Source: Astragalus membranaceus
Lineage: Eukaryota; Streptophyta; Magnoliopsida; Fabales; Fabaceae
Length of the DNA stretch: 64,000 bases
Direction of reading: 5' to 3'
NCBI GenBank assembly: GCA_039519185.1
Contig: CM076847.1
Span: 43,496,916 to 43,560,915 of the forward strand
The notes under the pieces were generated by a model. The model was not told where the DNA came from, made no database searches, and was given only the letters and a program-made list of their open reading frames with translations. The translations under genes were made by a program, and so were the position numbers. Below are positions 54,311-64,000 of the stretch, piece after piece (positions within the stretch are counted from its first letter, which is position 1; each line of letters begins with the position of its first letter).

Positions 54311-55363
54311 TTCCGCCATAAAGAATCCTTAGTGCCGCCTGTAGAAGATAGAGCCCCAGTGAAAACAAACCTCAAATCACCATATCAATGAGATATAAGC
54401 TGCTGCCAACTAGCATTAATATCATTTATGCACCTCCATTTCCACTTGCTCAAAATAGCCAAATTGAAAGCTTCCAGATTTTTCACCCCCAAACCACCAT
54501 CCTTCTTAGGTCTACACACCTTATCCCAAGACACCCGATAAACGGGTCGACCCTTTTTATTACCCCCCTCCTCCACAAGAAGTCCCTCTGAATCTTAACA
54601 AGATCTTGGATAACAATTTTGGGAACCTTGAAGAAAGAGAACATATAAAGTAGAATACTATTAAGGACAGAGTTTATGAGAGTCACTCTACCCCCAATAG
54701 CTAAGAAACGCCAACTCCACGACGAAGGTCTCTTTCTCACCTTATCAATAATCGAAGCCCAAGTATGTCTTCTTCTAGGTTTGGCTCCCACCGAAATACC
54801 CAGAAATTTAAAAGGAATGGCGGCTGTGCTGCAAGACAAGAAAGTAGCACCCGCTTCTAGAAAATCATCATTCAAGTTAATGCCATACAAACAACTCTTG
54901 TGGAAATTCACCTTCACTCTCGAGACAAGTTCAAAAATTCTGAAAATTGACTTTATACTCCATAAATTATCCCACGATCCCTTGCCAACCAAAATAGTGT
55001 CATCTGTGAATTGTAGCAACGAAAAACTCAAACTGTTATTAACCTTGAACTCAGAAAAAACCATCATGCACCGCCTTCTGGCAAGGCCCATCCGACCTTC
55101 TGGTCAACCAAAATAGTGTCATCTGCGAATTGCATGCATTCATATTTCCTTCTCTTAGCCAGATCCGCCAGCTCATTGACCACCAGCACCCCATCCAAAA
55201 TTTGTCGACCCGAAAAAAAACGCTGATTGACAAGGAGAAATAATCTTGGGTAACACCTTTTTCAATCTACTAGCTAACACTTTATCCAATATTTTATAGA
55301 TATACACCCTAGGAGACAAATCAGTCGATAGTCCCTTAAATCTTGCAGATTCTCCTTTTTGGG
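54311..55363 (-). pseudogene. LINE ORF2, reverse transcriptase C-terminal half
   Basis: The minus strand encodes DLSPRVYIYKILDKVLASRL, then a segment with the active-site word QFADDTILV (about 55140-55105) and, shifted, QFTDDTILV (about 55020-54985), then NFHKSCLYGINL, GGRVTLINSVLNSIL and GGLGVKNLEAFNLAILSKW. The repeat of the active-site block means a duplication of about 120 bases. The central RT palm upstream of the first copy is deleted, so the enzyme is inactive. Confidence 0.85.
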
Positions 55364-58188
55364 TGTACATCCCTAATTTTTAAAATAACATTTTAAGTGA
55401 ATTTTATGTAATCGCTAATCAAAGGAAATAATAATTCGGAATTTGGGAACGGACGAGTCGAGAAATTTTATGCCGAGTAATTAACCGTAGAATTAGTGGG
55501 GGTCTTGGCCTAAAAACCTTGAGTTAATGAACTAAGGGCATTATGGTCTTTTCCCAACCATAACACCCTCAGTCCATACACCCTCCAACTGAACCCATCT
55601 CACTAAAACACAAACTCTAAAACAGAAAGTAAAGAGAAGAAGAGAAAAGAGAGTGGAGAGGGAGAGAAGTCGAAGGTGAGGGAGAGAAAGGATGAGAACA
55701 ACAATTCATCAAACCCTCATGCATGTTGAAGATTTAGCCACCATTCTATCCCATTTCTTCTCCTCTTCCCACTCATACCAATATCAGTACCAGATGCAAG
55801 CTGAATCATTCTCATCTCTTCCCTACCATTTTCGGTCACTTAAGCTCCACATGGAAGAAATGGAGTCTTTGCTCACTTGATGCCTTGCATGTGCACTTAG
55901 AGTTAGAAGAGAGGTACATCTGAACCCACTTTGTGAATTGGAAGTATTTTGAAGGTTGTAATGTTGCTGGTACAGAAGGTGGAAGCTCAAATTCGAAATG
56001 GCAAGTGATTGAAGATGGTGATCAAGCTAATCAGAAATTATGGGTAAAACCCGTTTTACCTACCTTCGGTAATTACGTCGTATCTCCCTGTGCACGACTC
56101 TGATGATCGTGATTCTTGTCCCTCTGGAAACTAGACACAAAGATATTCATGTTGGGCACAAGAACCGCCTGCTTTCATTGAGAAATGAGAGAGATATCAT
56201 GCTCTCAACTTTCGGATTAAGAATCAGCCACTGTTCTGGAGCAGTCCTCTTGTTTTGTTGATATCTCCCAAACTACTGGTTGCATGCATGTGAATCTTTC
56301 TCCATCAGAGATTAGACAAAATTCTCTTCACAATAGGCACCGATTTTAAGGATTTTGGTCACGTATTGACCTAGCTATGCTCGTTGCAAACTGGCGGTTT
56401 GTTGCTGGAAGTAGCGGGAGCGGGTTCGGGAAGATTCGTGGGATCGTCGTTCGTCCGAGTTCGTGAAGCTTCGGCGTTGGGTGTGATTTTCATCGCCAAA
56501 AGGTGAGTTCTATACTCACTAGGGATTTTTCAGTCAAGTATTTTGTGTTCTGAGTATTAGGTGTCGCATTTTAGGAAAACCGGTACAAACCGTTTTATGA
56601 AAATATCGTTAGGGCGACCGAATTATGTGATTGATTAAGTACTTATGAATTGTGGTTATGATTGTTGATTGCTGTATGATGATTGATTGGATTGTGATTG
56701 ACCGTATTTGTATGCGTGTAACACGGAAGTGTCGATCGGAAAGTATATCGGAACGGAATGGCGTTGTGTAAGAAAAACTGAAATCTGGGCTACTGCTGAC
56801 CACGCACGGATCGTGCCTTATGGAAGCACGGACCGTGCTGGCTGTTCGCAGGGAGCCTGGGTTGATTTTTATACAACGCACGGATCGTGCGCCTCAGGAG
56901 CACGGATCGTGCGTTCCCTTCGGATTGAAAATTGTTTAAGTCTTTCAGACACACACGGGTCGTGTGCCCCTGGGCACAGACCGTGCGTGGCCTTCGGGTA
57001 GACCCTTTTAAAAAGTGTTATAAACCGCTCCGAACGATTCCAATTGCGTTCTCATCCCTTCCCCAACCTCATGAATTGATGTTATAGTACTATTGCCATG
57101 AAATTGACTGTGATTGATGTTAGTTAATGTTCTGAATCATGTTGACGTTATGAGATTGATTATGACTAAGCTAAGTTATCATAATGTTGAGTATGGGCGA
57201 TACATTATGATGTGGACTAGGTAACGGATAGTTATAGGTTAAGTTAATCACGTTAGTAGTACCGTGTGAGATCACCTAATGATAAGGACCAAATTAAGTA
57301 TAAGATAAGCTAAGCGTAAGATTAAGTCATGTTCATGTTAAGTTATAAGTAAGTTATGTTCAAGCTCATGGTTATGTTTAAGCTCATCGATTAAGTATAA
57401 GTTCAGTGTTATGTTCAGAATCATTGTTCATGTTCAGGTATATTAAAATATATACATCAGTTCAGTTAGGGTGACGACCCTATTTCAGTTTAGTGTGCTA
57501 GGGGAGGGGATGTCATGAGCCCTATGAACCTAGACCCCATCAGGGACCCAGCCGATTAGTGGGGACGGGTTCACCGGGAGCTTATTATGCCAAGTGACCG
57601 GTGACACGCTAAAATATCAGTTCAGTTATGTGTTGTTTCTTGTAACAGGCTTGAGGGTTATGAGGACAACTTCAGTTAGTTAGCCACATAGTCAATTTTG
57701 AGGACTATGAGTTAGAATCAAGAATAATGAATCAAGCATAATTGAACCGAGAGAGTTAGTAAGGGGTCTCGATAGAACTCACTGAGACAAGTTGTCTCAC
57801 CCAATCCATGTTGTTGTTTTTCAGAGTTGCAGGTTAAGCTGAAGACGATGAGGCATGATCATGGAGATGCCTGAGGAGTTGTTGACGCTGTTTATCTTGT
57901 CATGTTGTGTATCTCTGTATTTTTATTCAGTTTCTTAGATGTACGATGGTACGACTTATTTTTTAAGTTGTAAGTCGCTTCCGCAGACTTTCTATTTTGG
58001 TACTGAACACAAGTTGAGTGGTGTAAGAACGCTTTATGTATTTTATGTTAAGTTATGTAAGCGAACTTGATGGGTTTTTAGCATCGAGTATTAGTATGTG
58101 TTCAGTATTTAAAAAGGAAGTTACTCTGATGTATGCCAGTAGTGCATTTCGGTGATTTCTACAAGTTAGAAATTATCGGGGTGTTACG
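55364..58188 (+). repeat. 5' LTR of the deleted Tekay-like element
   Basis: Nearly identical to 58817-61648. It contains the GCACGG palindrome array (56804-56986), gggtgacgaccct and gtcatgagccct landmarks, and a hairpin before the end (ATTTCTA caagt TAGAAAT). The small frame at 55692-55880 is conserved in both LTRs only because the LTRs are copies. Confidence 0.93.
56804..56986. repeat. GCACGGATCGTGC palindrome array, three 74-75-bp modules
   Basis: Near-palindromes start at 56804, 56826, 56878, 56900, 56953 and 56974, i.e. pairs 21-22 bp apart, repeated every 74-75 bases. The centre varies (GATC, GACC, GGTC) while the outer CACG/CGTG arms persist. The 3' LTR has the same at about 60263-60445. 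Confidence 0.9.
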
Positions 58189-58816
58189 ATTGGTATCAGA
58201 GCAAATCAACCTAGTCGGACTTAGAAATCAAGAGTCTCTTACGTCTTCTAAGTGTGATTCCTCTTGATATGCTATTAGACATTGAGCCTGATCAACTCAA
58301 TACTTTGTGCATATTTCGCAGAATCATGGCTGGTAGAGGTAGGGGAAGCGTCCCCGTCGACCCACACTTTTAGCCTTCTCGTTTCATTAGAACGCGCAGC
58401 AGGGGGCTACAGACGCCGTACCGGAACAACAGGTGGGCATCAGTGATGGTTCGAAGAAGCTGTGGGCTACCGTTTATTTCTTGAAACCGATTCAATCATA
58501 GAATCATGTAGAGAGTTCAGGTTACATTAAGTATGGACGGAAACTTGATTACACTAAAGAGCAAAACCGCTTTTAAAAATATATCTTGCTTCTTTTCTTA
58601 TGCTCTTTGATGCGATCATGATTTCCTTCGATCGTTAATGTGCGAAGGTAGGATTGACTATGGTCAATCCAAGTTGGGGTGAAATCCCTTTAAATGCCAC
58701 TAAGAGGAGTTAGGATTTAACTCTTGAAGGAGGATGAAGGTCCATGAAGCTTCAGGAGAATGTTCATGGGGTAACTTGGACAATTTTGAGGACAAAATCT
58801 TTCAAGTTGTGGTGAT
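58189..58816 (+). pseudogene. Remnant interior of the Tekay-like element (gag start, deleted)
   Basis: Primer site TGGTATCAGAGC at 58191-58202. An ATG at 58326 opens MAGRGRGSVPVDPHF, then a TAG at 58371; later out-of-frame words follow. The rest of gag and all of pol are gone. It ends tttcaagttgtggtgat before the 3' LTR. Confidence 0.8.
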
Positions 58817-61648
58817 TGTAACATCCCTAATTTTTAAAATAACATTTTAAGCGAATTTTATGTAATCGCTAATCGAAGGAAATAATAATTCGGAATTTGG
58901 GAACGGACGAGTCGAGAAATTTTATACCGAGTAATTAACCGTAGAATTAGTGGGGGTCTCGGCGTAAAAACCTTGAATTAATGAACTAAGGGCATTATGG
59001 TCTTTTCCCAACCATAACACCCTCAGCCCATACACCCTCCAACTGAACCCATCTCACTAAAACACAAACTCTAAAACAAAAAGTAAAAAGAAGAAGAGAA
59101 AAGAGAGTGGAGAGGGAGAGAAGTCGAAGGTGAGGGAGAGAAAGATGAGAACAACAATTCATCAAACCCTCATGCATGTTGAAGATTTAGCCACCATTCT
59201 ATCCCATTTCTTCTCCTCTTCCCACTCATACCAATATCAGTACCAGATGCAAGCTGAATCATTCTCATCTCTTCCCTACCATTTTCGGTCACTTAAGCTC
59301 CACATGGAAGAAATGGAGTCTTTGCTCACTTGATGCCTTGCATGTGCACTTAGAGTTAGAAGAGAGGTACATCTGAACCCACTTTGTAAATTGGAAGTAT
59401 TTTGAAGGTTGTAATGTTGCTGGTACAGAAGGTGGAAGCTCAAATTCGAAATGGCAAGTAATTGAAGATGGTGATCAAGCTAATCAGAAATTCTGGGTAA
59501 AACCCGTTTTACCTACCTTCGGTAATTACGTCGTATCTCCCTGTGCACGACTCCGATGATCGTGATTCTTGTCCCTCTGGAAACTAGACACAAAGATATT
59601 CATTTTGGGCACAAGAACCGCCTGATTTCATTGAGAAATGAGAGAGATATCATGCTCTCAACTTTCGGATTAAGAATCAGCCACTGTTCTGAAGCAGTCC
59701 TCTTGTTTTGTTGATATCTCCCAAACTACTGGTTGCATGCATGTGACTTTTTCTCCATCAGAGAGTAGACAAAATTCTCTTCACAATAGGCACCGATTTT
59801 AAGGATTTTGGTCACGTATTGACCTAGCTATGCTCGTTGCAAACTGGCGGTTTGTTGCTGGAAGTAGCGGGAGCGGGTTCGGGAAGATTCGTGGGATCGC
59901 CGTTCGTCCGAGTTCCTGAAGCTTCGGCGTTGGGTGTGATTTTCATCGCCAAAAGGTGATTTCTATACTCACTAGGGATTTTTCAGTCAAGTATTTTGTG
60001 TTCTGAGTATTAGGTGTCGCGTTTTAGGAAAACCGGTACAAACCGTTTTATGAAAATATCATTAGGGCGACCGAATTATGTGATTGATTAAGTACTTATG
60101 AATTGTGGTTATGATTGTTGATTGCTGTATGATGATTGATTGGATTGTGATTGACCGTATTTGTATGCGTGTAACATGGAAGTGTCGATCGGAAAGTATA
60201 TCGGAATCGGAACGGAATGGCGTTGTGTAAGAAAAACTGAAATCAGGGCTACTGCTGACCACGCACGGATCGTGCCTTATGGAAGCACGGACCGTGCTGG
60301 CTGTTCGCAGGGAGCCTGGGTTAATTTTTAGACAACGCACGGATCGTGCGCCTCAGGAGCACGGATCGTGCGTTCCCTTCGGATTGAAAATTGTTTAAGT
60401 CTTTCAGACACACACGGGTCGTGCGCCCCTGGGCACGGACCGTGCGTGGCCTTCGGGTAGCCCCTTTTAAAAAGTGTTTTAAACCGTTCCGAACGATTCC
60501 AATTGCGTTCTAATCCCTTCCCCAACCTCCTGAATTGATGTTATAGTACTATTGCCATGAAATTGACTGTGATTGATGTTAGTTAATGTTCCGAATCATG
60601 TTGACGTTATGAGATTGATTATGACTAAGCTAGGTTATCATAATGTTGAGTATGGGCGATACATTATGATGTGGACTAGGTAACGGATAGTTATAGGTTA
60701 AGTTAATCACGTTGGTAGTACCGTGTGAGATCACCTAATGATAAGGACCAAGTTAAGTACAAGATAAGCTAAGCGTAAGATTAAGTCATGTTCATGTTAA
60801 GTTATAAGTAAGTTATGTTCAAGCTCATGGTTATGTTTAAGCTCATCGATTAAGTATAAGTTCAGTGTTATGTTCAGAATCATTGTTCATGTTCAGGTAT
60901 ATTAAAATATATACATCAGTTCTGTTAGGGTGACGACCCTATTTCAGTTTAGTGTGCTAGGGGAGGGGATGTCATGAGCCCTATGAACCTAGGCCCCATC
61001 AGGGACCCAGCCGATTAGTGGGGACGGGTTCACCGGGAGCTTATTATGCCAAGTGACCGGTGACACGCTAAAATATCAGTTCAGTTATGTGTTGTTTCTT
61101 GTAACAGGCTTGAGGGTTATGAGGACAACTTCAGTTAGTTAGCCACATAGTCAATTTTGAGGACTATGAGTTAGAATCAAGAATAATGAATCAAGCATAA
61201 TTGAACCGAGAGAGTTAGTAAGGGGTCTCGATAGAACTCACTGAGACAAGTTGTCTCACCCAATCCATGTTGTTGTTTTTCAGAGTTGCAGGTTAAGCTG
61301 AAGACGATGAGGCATGATCATGGAGATGCCTGAGGAGTTGTTGACGCTGTTTATTTTGTCATGTTGTGTATCTCTGTATTTTTATTCAGTTTCTTAGATG
61401 TACGATGGTACGACTTATGTTTTTAAGTTGTAAATCGCTTCCGCAGACTTTCTATTTTGGTACCGAACACAAGTTGAGTGGTGTAAGAACGCTTTATGTA
61501 TTTTATGTTAAGTTATATAAGCGAACTTGATGGGTTTTTAGCATCGAGTATTAGTATGTGTTCAGTATTTAAAAAGGAAATTACTCTGATGTATGCCAGT
61601 AGTGCATTTCGGTGATTTCTACAAGTTAGAAATTATCGGGGTGTTACA
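58817..61648 (+). repeat. 3' LTR of the deleted Tekay-like element
   Basis: 2832 bp, TGTAACATCCC to GTGTTACA. Only scattered single-base differences from the 5' LTR are visible, so the insertion is young. Palindrome array at about 60263-60445. Confidence 0.93.
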
Positions 61649-61956
61649 TTGGGAATAAGAGCCAGAAAAGAAGCCGAAATGGCTTTAGGCAACACCGCAT
61701 TAGCATGGACCTCCTCAAAGAAACCCATAACGTCATCCTTCACGACCTCCCAACAATTTTTTATGAAGTTGAGAGTGTAGCCATCAGGTCCTGGACTTTT
61801 ATTCCCATCACAATTCCACACTTCTTCTTTCACTCTGTCCTTCATAAACGGAGCCATAAGATGACGATACTCATCATCACTGATCTTACCAAACTCGATA
61901 CCACTGAGAATAGGTCTATGCATAAGCGGTTCCACATACTTATGGAAAGGTGTTGA
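61649..61956 (-). pseudogene. LINE ORF2, start of the reverse transcriptase domain
   Basis: The minus strand reads MHRPILSGIEFGKISDDEYR onward, through WNCDGNKSPGPDGYTLNFIK (the first conserved RT block) to LPKAISASFLALIPN, where the Tekay-like insertion (TSD TTGGG) cuts it. At about 61956 it meets the plus-strand LINE half head to head. Confidence 0.8.
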
Positions 61957-61959
61957 TGA

Positions 61960-62760
61960 TTATATGAAGAAGTACTTTAAGGCTTGCTTCTCACCAAGGA
62001 GTGTTTGGAAAGTCCATATCTGCCCTACACCACATACTGGTACAACTCTCACTAATACCAATAGTAACCCCCAACCCGTGATGGAAAATAGCCAAGAAGC
62101 AGTTATCCCATTCACTAACCCTAACCTCCAAGCTGGGTGGAAGATGAACAAGGAGTAGTTATTCCTTTTAATAACCCTAACCCACAAACTATGGTGGAAG
62201 AGGATCAAGAAAATGCTTTTATTAACCCTAACCAGAACTACCATGTTGTGATGGCAGAGGGACAAGGAGTATATCAAGAAGAACTAACCAAACGTGGCCA
62301 AAAGAGAATGAAGAATCGTCCAGATGTGACAAACCTAATTAAGGCACAGTGCAAGAAAGCCATCGAGGAGGAGAAGAAAAAACACCTGACTGCAAAGGAA
62401 CAACTCACAAGGGTTCTTCTAGGCTCTGAGGAGGTTAGCACTGGTCTTTGTCCAGGGAATGTAGATGAGCTTCAACTTGAAAAGGAAGATGTGGGCCTAG
62501 CTCAACCAATAATCATCACTGACTCTCCCAAGCCCTAGTAACCCTACTGTGAGACATGCAGTAGCTAACTTTGATACCACCTGGCCACAACAAATAAACA
62601 AGGACAAAGGACAGAGTTGTGCCTCTTCACCAAGGCTATACTTTGTGGAGTTTCCTCTAGAGGACAAGGAAGAAATAACTACTGTGTATTGCATTAAAGA
62701 AGGGGAGAAGAAACGGCTGGCACTTAGTCTTGCTACTAACCTGACTATTAGGTAGAGAAA
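61960..62760 (+). pseudogene. LINE ORF1 (RNA-binding gag-like protein), C-terminal part
   Basis: The frame MKKYFKACFSPRSVWKVHIC begins the region; after a frame change near 62140 it continues with Asn/Pro-rich sequence, a Lys/Glu-rich stretch (IKAQCKKAIEEEKKKHL) and, after a stop (62536-62538), a further frame with CASSPRLYFVEFPLEDKEE and LALSLATNLTIR. This order is that of the ORF1 tail of plant L1 elements. Several stops and shifts; not functional. Confidence 0.6.
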
Positions 62761-62797
62761 CACCCTGATGCTACAGAAGCACAAGGAATTATGGAGG

Positions 62798-63190
62798 AGG
62801 AAGAAGAAGAAGAAGAAGATCTCTTTGGGGCAAGTTACTGGCTTTGAAGAAGAAGATCTCTTTGGGGCAAGTTACTGGCTTTGAAGCCCTTACGTTAAGC
62901 CCATTGGTGTTGAAGAAGAAGAAGAAGAAGAAGAAGAAGAAGAAGAAGAAGAAGAAGATCTCTTTAAGCCCATTGGTGTTGTGTGGGGGACTTTAATGAA
63001 ATGCTCTATAGCCATGAGAAGGATGGGGTGAGACCAGTGGAGGCTAACAGAATTATCTCTTTGGGGCCAGTTACTGGCTTTGAAGCCTTACGTTAAGCCC
63101 ATTGGTGTTGTGTGGGATACTTTAATGAAATGCTCTATAGCCATGAGAAGGATGGGGTGAGACCAGTGGAGGCTAACAGAATTATCATGT
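62798..63190. repeat. GAA microsatellites and in-frame 129-bp duplication in the LINE
   Basis: (GAA)n runs at 62798-62819 and about 62911-62958. The word gaagaagatctctttggggc begins two 37-bp units at 62812 and 62849. The block agcccattggtgttgtgtgg through aggctaacagaattat is present at about 62967-63056 and again 129 bases (43 codons) later. Confidence 0.85.
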
Positions 63191-63540
63191 TCAAGAAATT
63201 CTTGGATAATTCACAATTGATGGATATGGACCTCAAAGGTTGTAAGCAATGTTTTGAAAACCGAACTGCACATTGAATCAGTGAGATCTCCTGGTCATGG
63301 TTCAACCGGATAAAACCGCTTTTAACCGCTGAAATAACCGAACCGGAAAAGGTGTTGGTTCATGGTTTAACTGGATCAACTGCTCCAATTGGTTCGGTTT
63401 TTAAAACACTGTTGTAAGTTTACATGGGTAAGTAACCCAAGATATGGGATGATTACAAGACAAAAAATTGATAGAATCTTGGTTAATTGGGAATGGAGAA
63501 AAATGTTTCCAAATACCCTTGAGGTGGCTCTCCCTATTGT
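62975..63540 (+). pseudogene. LINE ORF2, endonuclease domain (partial)
   Basis: Encodes GDFNEMLYSHEKDGVRPVEA (the metal-binding GDFN block of APE-type endonucleases), which is duplicated with GYFNE in the second copy, then FKKFLDNSQLMDMDLKGCK. A MITE splits it at 63247-63410, and it resumes FTWVSNPRYGMITRQKIDRI and reaches SDHSP, the catalytic His block. The first half of the domain is missing or lies in rearranged sequence. Confidence 0.75.
63247..63410. mobile_element. hAT-like MITE, 164 bp, 8-bp TSD GTTGTAAG
   Basis: GTTGTAAG occurs at 63239-63246 and 63411-63418, an 8-bp duplication typical of hAT elements. The ends are inverted repeats: CAATGTTTTGAAAACCGAAC on the left and, on the reverse of the right end, AGTGTTTTAAAAACCGAAC. 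Removing it restores the reading frame of the LINE endonuclease (GCK to FTW). Confidence 0.88.
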
Positions 63541-64000
63541 TAACTCAGATCACTCCCCATCATCCTTAAACCTAAGCCTCCCCTCTCAAGTGGTATGGCA
63601 TTTAAATGTGAAGTCTTTTGGGGAGGAGCATGAGCAGTGCAAGGAAATTATTACTAATAGCTGGAATGGAGGTATGAGAGTTGATTCAGAATGGAGAATG
63701 GTATGCTCTAAGCTCAAAATTTGTAAAAGTAATCTAGTGAGATGGAGCAGACAGACTTTTAAGAATTCAACGAAGGAAATTGCAAAAATGAAGACTCAGT
63801 TGCAGTACCTTTTGAACCTCCCCCACAATCAAACCAACTGGGAGGAGATTAGGGATTTGAGGCACAGAATTGATCAGCTATGGAAACAAGAGGAGATCTA
63901 TTGCAGCCAAAGGTCTAGAGTCAAATGGCTAAAATGCGGGGACAAAAACTCCAAGTTCTTTCATGTTTCAACCTTACAAAGGAGAAGCAGAAATAGACTT
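63541..64000 (+). pseudogene. LINE ORF2, endonuclease end and linker before the reverse transcriptase
   Basis: The plus strand encodes LNLSLPSQVVWHLNVKSFGE, QTFKNSTKEIAKMKTQLQ and WLKCGDKNSKFFHVSTLQRR, the conserved linker that precedes the reverse transcriptase in plant L1 elements. It is open to the window edge. The next LINE part expected (the RT start) is found on the minus strand at 61956. Confidence 0.8.

Larger units (their letters stand above)
55364..61648 (+). mobile_element. Tekay/Del-like Ty3/gypsy element, heavily deleted interior, TSD TTGGG
   Basis: The 5' LTR (55364-58188, 2825 bp) begins TGTACATCCC and ends in TTACG rather than TTACA. The 3' LTR (58817-61648, 2832 bp) begins TGTAACATCCC and ends GTGTTACA. 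TTGGG flanks both sides (55359-55363 and 61649-61653). The interior is just 628 bp: primer site, a start of gag, and a 3' end with polypurine stretch. It cannot encode its own proteins. It is inserted in the LINE reverse-transcriptase region. Confidence 0.95.
52915..61956 (-). mobile_element. L1-type LINE, 3' half (minus strand), split by later insertions
   Basis: Three pieces belong to one reverse-transcriptase frame read on the minus strand: 61956-61654 (first RT segment, NKSPGPDGYTLNFIKN), 55363-54311 (rest of RT and connection) and 54040-52915 (C-terminal zinc-finger domain and 3' untranslated region, ending in an A-rich tail at about 52920-52905). They are separated by the Tekay-like element (TSD TTGGG) and a CACTA-like MITE. 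The frame has stops, shifts and a deleted RT core, so it is dead. Confidence 0.85.
61957..64000 (+). mobile_element. L1-type LINE, 5' half in inverted orientation (plus strand), runs off the window
   Basis: ORF1-like sequence (61957-62760), endonuclease pieces (62960-63540) and the linker before the reverse transcriptase (63541-64000) appear in order on the plus strand. The coding order ends at 64000 just before the point where the minus-strand half begins, so the two halves fit one LINE with a 5' inversion. Confidence 0.8.

Noticed and set aside
55692..55880. 62-residue frame MRTTIHQTLMHVEDLA... present twice (also 59130)
   Set aside because: Its conservation is explained by the two LTRs being copies of each other; no known domain.

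Overview
The window is nuclear DNA of a flowering plant, most likely a legume. It is intron-bearing and packed with Ty3/gypsy (Tat/Ogre-like, Athila-like, Tekay/Del-like), Ty1/copia (SIRE/Maximus-like), LINE, CACTA and hAT-type elements. The only intact host gene is a two-exon UGT73-type glycosyltransferase (50644-52568) that resembles legume triterpene-saponin glycosyltransferases. Almost everything else is nested transposable elements, most of them delimited to the base by TG...CA or CACTA...TAGTG ends and matching target-site duplications (TSDs).

Left part (1-9613): a truncated minus-strand Tat/Ogre-like element (internal region, tRNA-Arg-type primer site, LTR), then exons of a phosphoinositide phospholipase C (PI-PLC) fragment split by a 3.7 kb CACTA element (4755-8466, TSD TCT) carrying a broken TNP2-type transposase, then the right end of another CACTA element (to 9379).

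Middle (9614-49164): one nest. A minus-oriented solo LTR (TSD TAATG) was entered by a composite insertion (10191-12894) and by a CACTA element (14565-48568, TSD AGA). Without later insertions the CACTA is only about 5.3 kb, and it carries intron-containing fragments of at least five host genes: HSP90, vacuolar sorting receptor, saposin-B protein, AAA ATPase (PEX6-like) and FAD oxidoreductase. It was then hit by an Athila-like element (17824-27265, TSD TGGAG, nearly complete gag-pol with one frameshift), a Tekay-like deletion derivative (27470-37968, TSD GTTTT) holding a 3.65 kb Ogre-like solo LTR (28434-32086, TSD GGCGC), a copia gag-only element on the minus strand (38141-43930, TSD ATTTT), and a Tekay-like solo LTR (44165-47075, TSD CTAAG). 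The nest sits about 1.5 kb upstream of the UGT gene, inside a tandem repeat whose copies lie on both sides.

Right part (49165-64000): tandem repeats, the UGT gene, then one plant L1-type LINE that appears to carry a 5' inversion: its 3' half is on the minus strand (52915-61956) and its 5' half on the plus strand (61957 to the window end). It was later split by a CACTA-like MITE (54041-54310), a Tekay-like element with 2.8 kb LTRs and a 0.6 kb interior (55364-61648, TSD TTGGG), and a hAT-like MITE (63247-63410, TSD GTTGTAAG).

The most notable observations are the multi-gene capturing CACTA, the reconstructable nesting order, and arrays of short palindromes spaced at about 21-22 bp or about 32 bp (close to whole DNA helical turns) inside LTRs of several families.
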